Under the pieces are notes generated by a model. That model saw only the letters and a program-made list of their open reading frames with translations. It had not been told where the DNA came from and did not search any database. Of a stretch of DNA of 64,000 nucleotides, positions 28,310-36,682 are shown piece after piece. This stretch comes from Flavimaricola marinus (GTDB lineage: Bacteria; Pseudomonadota; Alphaproteobacteria; Rhodobacterales; Rhodobacteraceae), in the NCBI RefSeq assembly GCF_900184895.1, contig NZ_FXZK01000003.1, positions 310,001-374,000 on the forward strand, given 5' to 3'. The position numbers and the translations under genes were made by a program. Positions within the stretch are counted from its first letter, which is position 1, and the number at the start of each line of letters is the position of its first letter.

Positions 28310-28342
28310 GCCTCCGGCGGCCGTATTTTGAGCCAGAAGAAG
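28310..28342 (+). repeat. Dispersed repeat, variant (R3)
   Basis: GCCTCCGGCGG, CCGTATTTTGAG, CCAGAAGAAG: the 5' half is identical to the type a unit and the 3' half is a divergent form. It occupies most of the 75-base gap between cobA and cobB. Confidence 0.7.
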
Positions 28343-28361
28343 CGGGCGTTGGCGCATGGTC

Positions 28362-29210
28362 TCAGGCGCTGGCGGCGGTGCCGTCGTCGCGCCCGAGCGG
28401 ATCGAGATTGCGCGGCGGCGCGCCAGCGGCCTGGGATTGCCAGTCGAGCACTTGCCGCATGAGCACCGCGCGGCCGACGCAGATGATGGCGGGCGGTTCG
28501 AGTTTGGCGTTGGTGATGTCGGCCTCGATGCTGCCGAGCGTGGTTTCAAGCACCTGTTGCTCGGCGGTGGTGGCGGTGGTGACGACGGCGACCGGTTCGC
28601 TCATCGGCCGACCTGCTGCGATGAGAGCGGCGCTGATTTGCCCGATGTGCTTCATCCCCATGTAGATCACGATGACCTGGCTGCCCTTGGCGATGGCGGC
28701 CCAGTCGAGCGAGGAGGGGGTGTTGCCTGATTGGTCGTGCCCGGTGACGAAGGTGACCGATTGGTTCACGTCGCGGTGGGTGACCGGGATCCCCGCATAG
28801 GCCAGCCCGCCGATCCCCGCGGAGATGCCGGGGATGATCCGCACCGGGATCTCGTGCTGGATCAACGTCTGCGCCTCTTCGCCGCCGCGTCCGAAGACGA
28901 AGGGATCGCCGCCCTTGAGCCGCAGCACCCGTTTGCCTGCCCGCGCCAGTTCGATCAGCCGCAGCGAGATGTCGCGCTGTTGCGGCGAGGGTTTGCCGCC
29001 CCGCTTGCCTGCGTAGATATGCTCGGCCTGTGGCGCCCAGTCGAGGATCGCTTCTTGCACCAGCGCGTCATAGACCACCACGTCGGCTTGCCCCAAGGCA
29101 TTCAGCGCGTGCAGCGTCAGCAATCCCGGATCGCCGGGACCGGCGCCGCAGAGCCAGACCCAGCCGGGTTCGATGGTGGGCCAGTTGTGAGGGGGCAGCT
29201 TGGGTGTCAT
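28362..29210 (-). CDS. cobA: Uroporphyrinogen-III C-methyltransferase (SUMT)
   Basis: Methylates uroporphyrinogen III twice to precorrin-2, the branch point to cobalamin and siroheme. I start at ATG 29210 (282 aa, MTPKLPPHNW) with AAAGAG upstream. Signature segments: VWLCGAGPGDPGLLTLHAL near residue 18, RLKGGDPFVFGRGGEE near 97, IPGISAG near 123, and PVTHRDVNQSVTFVTGHD near 137. It lacks the CysG siroheme dehydrogenase domain. It is divergent from cbiD with about 100 bases between starts, where promoters for both must lie. Confidence 0.96.
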   Translation of the reverse strand: MTPKLPPHNWPTIEPGWVWLCGAGPGDPGLLTLHALNALGQADVVVYDALVQEAILDWAPQAEHIYAGKRGGKPSPQQRDISLRLIELARAGKRVLRLKGGDPFVFGRGGEEAQTLIQHEIPVRIIPGISAGIGGLAYAGIPVTHRDVNQSVTFVTGHDQSGNTPSSLDWAAIAKGSQVIVIYMGMKHIGQISAALIAAGRPMSEPVAVVTTATTAEQQVLETTLGSIEADITNAKLEPPAIICVGRAVLMRQVLDWQSQAAGAPPRNLDPLGRDDGTAASA

Positions 29211-29307
29211 GCGCTCTTTATGCATCGCGCCGATGCCGGGTGAAAGAGGGCAAACGACGATCAGTTGTCCATTGGCGGCATTCGCTTGCCTGCCTATAGT
29301 CCGCCCG

Positions 29308-30357
29308 ATGGATGACGCTGTTCCCAAGACGCTCCGCCGTGGCTGGACCACGGGCGCCTGTGCGACCGCTGCGGTGAAGGCGGCGCTCCTGCATTTGTGG
29401 GGCGGGTCGTTTCCCGAGCAGGTGCAGATCCGCTTGCCCAAGGGTGAGGAGCCGGTGTTTGCGGTGGCCCACTCCGCCAGTGGTGACGGCTGGTCGGAGG
29501 TGGGCATCGTCAAGGATGCGGGCGACGATCCCGATGTGACCCATCAGGCGATGATCGTGGCCCGTGTTGCGCCCTCGGACGGCGGCGTGCAGTTTCGTGC
29601 GGGCGAGGGCGTGGGCACTGTGACCAAGCCCGGTTTGCCCATTCCGGTGGGCGAGCCTGCGATCAACCCTGTCCCTCGCGCCATGATGGATGAGGTGGTG
29701 GCCGAGATCGCCGCCGAGATGGCCCGCGCCCCGGATGTGCAGATCACGATCAGCGTCCCCGGTGGCGCCGAGATCGCCCGCAAGACATGGAACCCGCGGT
29801 TGGGCATTCTGGGCGGGCTGTCGATTCTGGGGACGACCGGGATCGTCCGTCCGTTTTCTTGCGCGGCCTGGATCGCCTCGATTCATCGCGGCATCGACGT
29901 GGCCCACGCCGGTGGGCTGGACCATGTGGCGGGCTGCACCGGCAATGCCAGCGAGGCGGCGGTGCAGGCGCTCTACGGTCTGCCGGATCATGCGATGCTG
30001 GATATGGGAGACTTTGCCGGGGGCCTGATCAAGTATCTGCGCCGCCATCCGGTGCCGCGCCTGACCATTGGCGGTGGCATCGCCAAGCTGACAAAGTTGG
30101 GTCAGGGGGCCGTCGATCTGCATTCTGGCCGGTCGCAGGTGGATTTTGCCGCCTTGGCCGCGCTGATCGGGGAAGACCGGATCGCAGACGTGAATACCGT
30201 GTTGGAGGCTTATCAGATCGCCGGTCCGCCCTTGGCCGAGGCGGTGGCGGAGGCGGCGCTGATCCAAGTCCGCAAAATGCTGGGCGATGTGCCGGTTTCG
30301 GCGGATGTGGTGATCACCGACCGCGCCGGGCAAGTGATCGCAAGGGCGGGTCCGTGA
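29308..30357 (+). CDS. cbiD: Cobalt-precorrin-5B C1-methyltransferase
   Basis: Methylates C-1 of the corrin ring and helps ring contraction. 349 aa from ATG 29308. The hallmark WTTGACATAAVKAAL is near residue 15, with PAINPVPRAMM near 120 and GCTGNASEAAVQALYG near 210. CbiD is usually listed with the anaerobic pathway, while aerobic makers use CobF; its presence beside cobB and cobK suggests that it takes the CobF role here. It overlaps cobK by 4 bases (GTGA). Confidence 0.93.
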   Translation: MDDAVPKTLRRGWTTGACATAAVKAALLHLWGGSFPEQVQIRLPKGEEPVFAVAHSASGDGWSEVGIVKDAGDDPDVTHQAMIVARVAPSDGGVQFRAGEGVGTVTKPGLPIPVGEPAINPVPRAMMDEVVAEIAAEMARAPDVQITISVPGGAEIARKTWNPRLGILGGLSILGTTGIVRPFSCAAWIASIHRGIDVAHAGGLDHVAGCTGNASEAAVQALYGLPDHAMLDMGDFAGGLIKYLRRHPVPRLTIGGGIAKLTKLGQGAVDLHSGRSQVDFAALAALIGEDRIADVNTVLEAYQIAGPPLAEAVAEAALIQVRKMLGDVPVSADVVITDRAGQVIARAGP

Positions 30358-31082
30358 CCCTATTGTTGCTTTCCGGGACTGGCGAGGCTGTGGCCGTGGC
30401 TCGGGCACTGGCGGAGGAGCACCGTCCTGTGCTGGCTTCCTTAGCCGGGGCGACCCGCAGCCCGAAGCCGCTGCCCGTACCGACGCGGGTGGGTGGTTTT
30501 GACGGGGAGGCCGGGTTTTGGCGCTGTGTGCAGGACAATGACATTACGGCGGTATTGGATGCGACCCATCCGTTTGCTGAACGCATCACCCGCCGCACGG
30601 CGCGGCTCTGTGCGGAGCGGGGCATGCCGTATCTGCGGCTGGACCGTCCGGCTTGGCAGCCGCAGCCGGAGGATCGTTGGGTGATGATCCAGAGCGAGGA
30701 TCAGGCGGCGGCGCATGTTGGGGCCGGGCAGGTTGTATTTCTGGCCACCGGGCGGCAAACGCTGGAGCGGTTTGCGGGGCTGGCCGTTGCGCAGGTGATC
30801 GCGCGGGTGGTCGATCCGCCGCAGTCGCCTTTCCCCTTTGCGGGTGGCAGGTTCGAGGTGGGCCGACCGCCGTTTGATGTCGCCTCGGAGGTAGCGCTGT
30901 TTCAGCGGCTGAAGGTCGATTGGCTGGTAGTCAAGAATGCCGGCGGATCTGGCGGCTGGGCCAAGCTGGAGGCCGCGAGAGCGCTGGGCCTGCCGGTTCT
31001 GATGCTGGAGCGGCCCGCACGGCCAGAGGCCCCCGTGGTCGAGACGGTTGCGGCCGCGCTCGGCTGGGTGCGCGCGCTGTGA
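30354..31082 (+). CDS. cobK: Precorrin-6A reductase
   Basis: NADPH-dependent reduction of (cobalt-)precorrin-6A to 6B (242 aa, start GTG 30354 overlapping the cbiD stop). LLLSGTGEAVAVARALAE at the N-terminus resembles a nucleotide-binding beta-alpha turn. ITAVLDATHPFAERI near residue 62 and VVKNAGGSGGWAKLEAARALGLPVLMLERP near the C-terminus are family marks. It is coupled upstream to cbiD and downstream by overlap to a DNA glycosylase gene that has no evident link to corrin synthesis. Confidence 0.93.
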   Translation: MTLLLLSGTGEAVAVARALAEEHRPVLASLAGATRSPKPLPVPTRVGGFDGEAGFWRCVQDNDITAVLDATHPFAERITRRTARLCAERGMPYLRLDRPAWQPQPEDRWVMIQSEDQAAAHVGAGQVVFLATGRQTLERFAGLAVAQVIARVVDPPQSPFPFAGGRFEVGRPPFDVASEVALFQRLKVDWLVVKNAGGSGGWAKLEAARALGLPVLMLERPARPEAPVVETVAAALGWVRAL

Positions 31083-31708
31083 CGGGCCGCATCATCAAGG
31101 GCGATGCCTGCGTTGTCGAGGGCGCTGCGTGGCTGGCCGACCGCGAGCCGCGCTTTGCCCAAGCGCTGGCCCTGACCGGGCCTCTGCCGCTGCGCCTGAA
31201 GCCTGACGGTTTTGCCGAGCTTGTCTCGGCCATAGTCAGCCAGCAGGTGAGCACCGCCTCTGCGGCGGCGATCTGGGCGCGGGTGGACGCGGCGGGCATG
31301 ACCGCGCCGGAGTCTATTCTCGCGGCCAGCGATGCCTACCTGCAAGGCTGCGGCCTGTCACGCCCCAAGTTGCGCTATCTGCGGGCCTTGGCCGAGGCGG
31401 GGATCGATTATGCCGCTTTGCGCTCGGCGCCCACCGAGGAGGTGATCGATACCCTGACGGCGGTGACCGGCATTGGCCATTGGACCGCCGAGATTTACGC
31501 GATGTTCAGCCTTGGGCGTGCAGATGTCTTTGCGCATGGCGATCTGGCGCTGCAGGAATCGGCGCGGGTGTTGTTCGGCCTGACCGAGCGGCCCACGGAA
31601 AGGCAGATGCGCGGAATGGCCGAGGCGTGGTCGCCGTGGCGGTCGGTGGCGGCACGGATACTCTGGGCCTATTACCGGGTCAACAAGGCGCACGAGGGGA
31701 TCAGGTGA
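31079..31708 (+). CDS. DNA-3-methyladenine glycosylase, AlkA type
   Basis: HhH-GPD superfamily base-excision glycosylase (209 aa, start GTG 31079). The helix-hairpin-helix shows VTGIGHWTAEIY (residues 129-140) and the catalytic Asp is Asp155 in FAHGDLAL. There is no C-terminal iron-sulfur motif, which argues for AlkA rather than Nth or MutY. Overlaps cobK upstream and the desaturase downstream by 4 bases each. Confidence 0.93.
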   Translation: MTGRIIKGDACVVEGAAWLADREPRFAQALALTGPLPLRLKPDGFAELVSAIVSQQVSTASAAAIWARVDAAGMTAPESILAASDAYLQGCGLSRPKLRYLRALAEAGIDYAALRSAPTEEVIDTLTAVTGIGHWTAEIYAMFSLGRADVFAHGDLALQESARVLFGLTERPTERQMRGMAEAWSPWRSVAARILWAYYRVNKAHEGIR

Positions 31709-32649
31709 CGCAGTTGGATCACAAGGCTGTTTTGGCCCAAGTCTCGCCTGCGGACCGGGCCCGGCTTACGGCGCGGTCGGACGTGGCGGGCCTCGCGCAT
31801 CTGGCGGGGCATGTCGGGGTGATCGTCGTCACCAGTGCCTTGATCTGGTCCGGCGTGCCGGGCTGGTGGCTGCTGCTGCCGGTGCAGGGGGTGCTATTGG
31901 TGTTCCTGTTCACGCTGGAGCACGAGTGCACCCACAAGACCCCCTTCGCCAGCGCGCGCTTGAACGAGGCGGTGGGCCATCTTTGCGGGGTGGTGCTCGT
32001 GCTGCCCTTCACGTGGTTTCGCTATTTCCATCTGGCTCATCACAAATGGACGAACCTGCCGGGGCAAGACCCGGAGTTGGACGGCCCGCCGATCCGGACG
32101 TGGGCGCAGTGGCTGCGCCATGTCTCGGGCATTCCCTATTGGGTTTCCGAGATACGGTTGCTCGGCCGGTTGGCGCTGGGTCAGGAGCGCCCGGCCTATC
32201 TGCCCGAAGCCGCCCGCCAAAAGGCCGAGCGCGAGGCGCGGGCGTTGATCACGCTCTATGCCTTTGCGGTGCTGTCGCTGTTTTGGTCGAGCGCGGTGCT
32301 TTGGCTGTGGATCGTGCCGGTGCTTCTGGGTCAGCCGGTTCTGCGTCTGTATCTGTTGGCCGAGCATGGCGATTGCCCGAAGGTGGCCAACATGCTGGTC
32401 AATTCGCGGACGACCTTCACCGGCCCGGTGGTTCGGTTTCTGGCGTGGAACATGCCCTATCACGCGGAGCATCACGCTTGGCCGACCGTGCCGTTCCACC
32501 AGCTTCCGGCGCTGCACGGCCGCATGCAGGCCCATCTCGGTGTGACGGCCAAGGGTTATGCGGCGTTCAATCGCGCCTACCTTGACCGTCGCGGCCTGTT
32601 GCGGGGCGGAGCAGGGGCGGCTACACCACCCTCGACACCACGGACCTAA
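31705..32649 (+). CDS. Fatty acid desaturase family membrane enzyme
   Basis: Membrane di-iron desaturase or hydroxylase (314 aa, start GTG 31705). Three histidine boxes are intact: HECTH (73-77), HLAHH (109-113) and HAEHH (253-257). Hydrophobic segments lie around residues 33-70, 90-105 and 185-215. Compact size and box spacing resemble desaturases/hydroxylases acting on lipids or carotenoids; the substrate is not evident. The upstream overlap with the glycosylase gene makes cotranscription likely. Confidence 0.88.
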   Translation: MTQLDHKAVLAQVSPADRARLTARSDVAGLAHLAGHVGVIVVTSALIWSGVPGWWLLLPVQGVLLVFLFTLEHECTHKTPFASARLNEAVGHLCGVVLVLPFTWFRYFHLAHHKWTNLPGQDPELDGPPIRTWAQWLRHVSGIPYWVSEIRLLGRLALGQERPAYLPEAARQKAEREARALITLYAFAVLSLFWSSAVLWLWIVPVLLGQPVLRLYLLAEHGDCPKVANMLVNSRTTFTGPVVRFLAWNMPYHAEHHAWPTVPFHQLPALHGRMQAHLGVTAKGYAAFNRAYLDRRGLLRGGAGAATPPSTPRT

Positions 32650-32662
32650 GCGAGGGCAGGCC

Positions 32663-33331
32663 ATGACACGAGCACTTCAGGCGCAGCGCAAAGAGCCACT
32701 GAGCGGCGAGTTGCGGTCTGCCGTGATATTCCTGCACGGCTATGGCGCCAATGCGGCCGACCTGATGGGTCTGGCCGATCCGCTGGCCGAGCATATGCCC
32801 GACACCCTGTTCATCGCCCCCGATGCGCCGGAGATGTGCGCCGGCTCTCCGATGGGCTTTCAATGGTTTCCGATCCCGTGGCTCGACGGTTCCAGCGAAC
32901 AGGAAAGCCAGGAGGGCATGGATCGCGCCTCCGAAGACCTGAACGCCTTTCTCGACGGGGTGATGGTCGACGAAGACCTGCTGCCGGAACAGGTCATGGT
33001 CCTGAGCTTTTCGCAAGGCACGATGATGGCGCTGCATGTGCTGCCGCGCCGCGAAGACCCGGTCGCCGGGTTGGTCGCCTTTTCGGGCCGCCTGCTTCAG
33101 CCGGAGCTTTTGGCCGACGAGGTGGTCTGCCGCCCGCCGGTCCTGCTGATCCACGGCGATCAGGACGACATGGTGCCCGTGCAATCGCTGCCCGAGGCCG
33201 CCGAGACCCTGCAAGGTGCCGGTTGGAAAGAGGTCTATGCCCACATCATGAAAGGCACGGGCCACGGCATCGCACCGGACGGATTGTCCGTGGCGCTGGC
33301 CTTCATGCGCGACAGGCTGGGGATGGGCTGA
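32663..33331 (+). CDS. Phospholipase/carboxylesterase family hydrolase
   Basis: Alpha/beta hydrolase of the carboxylesterase/acyl-protein thioesterase family (222 aa, ATG 32663). HGYGAN forms the oxyanion loop (25-30); the nucleophile is Ser117 in SFSQG, the acid is Asp168 in GDQDD, and the base is His201 in GTGHG. The family hydrolyses short esters. It follows the desaturase after 13 bases and probably shares its transcript. Confidence 0.92.
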   Translation: MTRALQAQRKEPLSGELRSAVIFLHGYGANAADLMGLADPLAEHMPDTLFIAPDAPEMCAGSPMGFQWFPIPWLDGSSEQESQEGMDRASEDLNAFLDGVMVDEDLLPEQVMVLSFSQGTMMALHVLPRREDPVAGLVAFSGRLLQPELLADEVVCRPPVLLIHGDQDDMVPVQSLPEAAETLQGAGWKEVYAHIMKGTGHGIAPDGLSVALAFMRDRLGMG

Positions 33332-33478
33332 CCGCCCGTCTGGCGGAGATCCTGCCCAAGCCATTCTCGGATCGCCCATTTTTTGCGCTTTGCCCCTCTG
33401 AGCGGCCCGCGAACGCATTGTCATTCGACTGTCATCCGGGGCGGCTATGCCTTGGATGCGGGCACCCACATAGCGGGG

Positions 33479-33521
33479 CTTGCTCTAGGGCGGACACGAT
33501 ATATAGTCCGTCTTGAGCAAG
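33479..33521 (+). promoter_or_regulatory. Stem-loop upstream of the HNH gene
   Basis: CTTGCTC pairs with GAGCAAG and the inner GGCGGAC pairs with GTCCGTC (one wobble), around an AT-rich loop ACGATATATA. It lies 53 bases upstream of the HNH gene start. No U tract follows, so it is more likely a 5' leader or operator structure than a terminator. Confidence 0.45.
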
Positions 33522-33573
33522 GTCGGGACCATCGCTCCCGACGTTGTCTGCGAAGTGGGCGCGGTGGAGGGAG

Positions 33574-34167
33574 ATGCGGCAGATGGACATGGACTTCAGA
33601 ACGAATTTTGTGCGCGACCCTGCGACGCTCAAGCAGCATCCTGCACTCGTTCTGAATGCCGATTACCGCCCCTTGTCCTATTATCCGCTGTCGCTGTGGC
33701 CGTGGCAGGATGCGGTCAAGGCCGCATGGCTGGACCGGGTCGATATCGTGGCCGAATACGACGAGGTCGTCCACAGCCCGTCGACCGTGATCCGGATCCC
33801 GTCGGTGGTCGTGCTCAAGGACTATGTGAAGCCGCAAAAGCGCGTGGCCTTTACCCGGTTCAACCTGTTCCTGCGCGACGAGTTCTGCTGCCAGTATTGC
33901 GGGGCCAAGGGCGATCTGACCTTTGATCACGTGGTGCCACGGGCGCGGGGCGGGATCACTTCGTGGGAGAACGTGGTCGCGGCCTGTTCGCGCTGCAATC
34001 TGCACAAGGGGTCCAAGAGCCTGCGCCAATCCGGCCTGAGCCTGCGCAAGGCGCCGCGCCAGCCGGCCTCGGAAGAGCTGCGCAACGTGGGCCGCAAGTT
34101 CCCGCCCGGCCATCTCCACGACAGTTGGGTCGATTTCCTCTATTGGGACGCAGAGCTCGAAGCATAG
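33574..34167 (+). CDS. HNH endonuclease family protein
   Basis: 197 aa from ATG 33574, with GGAGGG just upstream. An N-terminal region of about 100 residues (HPALVLNADYRPLSYYPLS) precedes an HNH domain: zinc-type pairs Cys106-Cys109 and Cys138-Cys141, His119 in FDHVVPRARGG, Asn133 in WENVV and His144. HNH nucleases with this N-terminus are common stand-alone chromosomal genes in alphaproteobacteria; their role is not established. No methylase or mobile element lies nearby. Confidence 0.9.
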   Translation: MRQMDMDFRTNFVRDPATLKQHPALVLNADYRPLSYYPLSLWPWQDAVKAAWLDRVDIVAEYDEVVHSPSTVIRIPSVVVLKDYVKPQKRVAFTRFNLFLRDEFCCQYCGAKGDLTFDHVVPRARGGITSWENVVAACSRCNLHKGSKSLRQSGLSLRKAPRQPASEELRNVGRKFPPGHLHDSWVDFLYWDAELEA

Positions 34168-34498
34168 GGGGCTGAAGGCGCTGGGCGTTCATGGGGTCGG
34201 CAACCGGCGCCCGACCGACAGGCGTCTTGCCGTGCGACGCAACCGCCGTGTCGGGGCAGCAAAAGGCCGTGATGCCGCGCGTGACGAAAAGGCTGTTCGA
34301 GAAAGCGAAACGACCACCCAGATCCGCTGCGACGGGCCACGCCCGACATTGAACCACCGCCACCGGCCGGTGGCCCCCGGCGGCGATCATGCCGAGCTAG
34401 AGATTGCACCAGCCCGCCGCGCCGCGCTAGACTTCGACGGTAACCCGGGCTAAGAGCAGGCCAACGGTCGATAGCGCTAACATCAGACGAGGGCAGTC
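34168..34498. other. Intergenic region upstream of zwf
   Basis: 331 bases without a convincing gene. It contains a GC-rich hairpin (CCACCGGCCGGTGG around 34360) and the palindrome TAGCGCTA at 34472-34479, listed separately. The zwf promoter should lie here. Confidence 0.6.
34470..34481. promoter_or_regulatory. Possible LacI-type operator upstream of zwf
   Basis: GATAGCGCTAAC, a near-palindrome with a central CG step, is typical of LacI-family sites. It lies 18-29 bases upstream of the zwf ATG, where binding would block transcription or its clearance. The assignment rests only on the motif. Confidence 0.35.
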
Positions 34499-35953
34499 AT
34501 GGTATCCAGAGTCATTCCGGTCGATCCGTTCGATCTTGTTATCTTTGGCGGCACCGGCGATCTGGCCCGGCGCAAGATCCTGCCCGGCCTGTTTCGGCGG
34601 TTCCTCGCAGGGCAGATGCCGCCCAGTTCGCGCATCATCGGTGCGGCGCGCTCCGACATGGACGCCGAAGGCTACCGGGGGATGATCCGCGAGGCGATTG
34701 CGGAATTCGGGGGCGACGAACGCGATCAGTCCGATCAGATCGAGGCGTTTCTGACCCGTCTCGAATATGTCGCGATCGATGCCATGGGCGATGGCGGCTG
34801 GGCCGATCTTGCCGAATTGATGCAGCGCGACGTGGTGCGGGCCTTTTACTTCTCGGTCGCGCCCTCGCTGTTCGGCGCTCTGGCGGAGCGGCTCCATGTG
34901 CACAAGATCGCAGGCCCGCAGGCCCGGATCGTTGTGGAAAAGCCATTCGGCCGCGATCTAGATACCGCGCGCGAATTGAACCAGACCCTCGCGGAGCATT
35001 TCGACGAGAGCCAGATCTATCGGATCGACCACTATCTGGGCAAGGAAACCGTCCAGAACCTGATGGCGGTCCGCTTTGGCAACATGCTGTTCGAGCCGCT
35101 GTGGAACAACCACTACGTCGATCATATCCAGATCACCGTGGCCGAAACCGTGGGCGTCGGCGGCCGCGGCTCCTACTACGACAAATCCGGCGCGATGCGC
35201 GATATGGTGCAGAACCACCTGATGCAGCTTTTGTGCCTGATCGCGATGGAACCGCCGAGCCGCTTCGAGGCCGACGCGCTGCGTGATGAAAAGCTCAAGG
35301 TGATCCGGGCGCTGGAGCCTGTCGCGCCGCATCATATCGTGCGCGGTCAATACGAGGCGCGGGGCGACGAGCCGAGCTACCGCGAGGATGCCGAGAACCC
35401 GAAGTCCTTTACCGAGAGCTTCATCGCGATGAAGTGCCATATCGCCAACTGGCGCTGGGCCGGCGTTCCGTTCTATCTGCGCACCGGCAAGAAGCTGCGC
35501 GCCCGCAGTTCCGAAATCGCGGTGGTCTACAAGGATCTGGGCCATTCGATCTTTGAGGGCGACGAAGCCCGTCACCGCAACATCCTTTCGATCCGGTTGC
35601 AGCCCAACGAGGGCATCGACATGCAGGTCACGATCAAGGAGCCGGGGCCGGGGGGCATGCGCCTTGTCGATGTGCCGCTCGACCTGACCTTCGCAGAGGC
35701 GCTGGGCGAGTCGGGCCACGAAATTTCGGATGCCTATGAACGCCTGATCATGGACGTGATCCGTGGCAACCAGACGCTGTTCATGCGTGGCGACGAGGTC
35801 GAGGCCGCATGGCGCTGGACCGATCCGTTGATCGAAGGCTGGGAAGCGCGCAATGATGTGCCAAAGCTCTACGAACCCGGCTCCAGCGGCCCCGAGGATG
35901 CGCTGATGTTGATGCATCGCGACGGTCGGCGCTGGCGCGAGATCAAGGGCTGA
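34499..35953 (+). CDS. zwf: Glucose-6-phosphate 1-dehydrogenase
   Basis: NADP-linked oxidation of glucose 6-phosphate to 6-phosphogluconolactone, the first enzyme of the oxidative pentose phosphate and Entner-Doudoroff routes (484 aa). Nucleotide-binding IFGGTGDLARRK is at residues 14-25 and the active-site signature RIDHYLGKE near residue 177. It heads zwf-pgl-pgi; pgl follows after 53 bases. No edd or eda lies in the window. Confidence 0.97.
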   Translation: MVSRVIPVDPFDLVIFGGTGDLARRKILPGLFRRFLAGQMPPSSRIIGAARSDMDAEGYRGMIREAIAEFGGDERDQSDQIEAFLTRLEYVAIDAMGDGGWADLAELMQRDVVRAFYFSVAPSLFGALAERLHVHKIAGPQARIVVEKPFGRDLDTARELNQTLAEHFDESQIYRIDHYLGKETVQNLMAVRFGNMLFEPLWNNHYVDHIQITVAETVGVGGRGSYYDKSGAMRDMVQNHLMQLLCLIAMEPPSRFEADALRDEKLKVIRALEPVAPHHIVRGQYEARGDEPSYREDAENPKSFTESFIAMKCHIANWRWAGVPFYLRTGKKLRARSSEIAVVYKDLGHSIFEGDEARHRNILSIRLQPNEGIDMQVTIKEPGPGGMRLVDVPLDLTFAEALGESGHEISDAYERLIMDVIRGNQTLFMRGDEVEAAWRWTDPLIEGWEARNDVPKLYEPGSSGPEDALMLMHRDGRRWREIKG

Positions 35954-36006
35954 TCGCCCGAACCGCACGTCGAAGTTCGATCCGTTGACACAAAGGAGCA
36001 TTTCAA

Positions 36007-36678
36007 ATGGATATCGTCGAGTATCCTGACATTGAGATGATGATGATGGATCTGGCCAACAAGTTGGCCGGAGAGCTGCGTTCGGCGCTGGATCACAACG
36101 ATTTCGCCAGCATCGCCGTGCCCGGCGGCACCACTCCGGGGCCGATGTTCGATTCGCTCTGTGCCGCCGATCTGGACTGGTCGCGGGTCAATGTGATGCT
36201 GACCGACGAACGCTGGGTGCCGGAGACCTCCGAGCGGTCGAACACCCGCCTGTTGCGCGAGCGTCTGCTGACCGACCGCGCCTCCGCGGCCCGGTATGTC
36301 CCGCTCTATACCGGGACCGATACGCCCGAAGAATCGCTCGATGCGCTTGAGGCGACGCTGAAGCCGGTCTTGCCGCTGACTGTCCTCTTGCTCGGCATGG
36401 GCACAGATATGCATACGGCGTCGATCTTTCCGGGGGCCGACCGTCTCGACGATGCCTTGCACGGCCATGCCCGCGTGGTGCCGATGCGAGCGCCGGGCGC
36501 GCCGGAACCCCGGGTGACCCTCTCGGGCATGGTGCTGCGCGATGCGATCAATGCGCATATCCTCATCACCGGCGCGGAAAAGCGCGAGGCGATCGAACGT
36601 GCGCGCCACCTCTCGGCCGAGGAAGCGCCGGTCTCCATCATGCTACGCCACGCCACCATTCACTGGGCAGAAAGCTAG
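36007..36678 (+). CDS. pgl: 6-phosphogluconolactonase
   Basis: Hydrolyses 6-phosphogluconolactone (223 aa, DevB/Pgl type). [12 protein letters not shown] near residue 40, [15 protein letters not shown] near 68, and [17 protein letters not shown] near 125 are the family motifs. It lies between zwf and pgi, whose ATG is only 4 bases after the pgl stop. Confidence 0.96.
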   Translation: MDIVEYPDIEMMMMDLANKLAGELRSALDHNDFASIAVPGGTTPGPMFDSLCAADLDWSRVNVMLTDERWVPETSERSNTRLLRERLLTDRASAARYVPLYTGTDTPEESLDALEATLKPVLPLTVLLLGMGTDMHTASIFPGADRLDDALHGHARVVPMRAPGAPEPRVTLSGMVLRDAINAHILITGAEKREAIERARHLSAEEAPVSIMLRHATIHWAES

Positions 36679-36682
36679 GATC

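Noticed and set aside
29211-29307. Cobalamin riboswitch between cobA and cbiD
   Set aside because: The divergent gap is under 100 bases, too short for the element, and no conserved B12-box pattern is visible.
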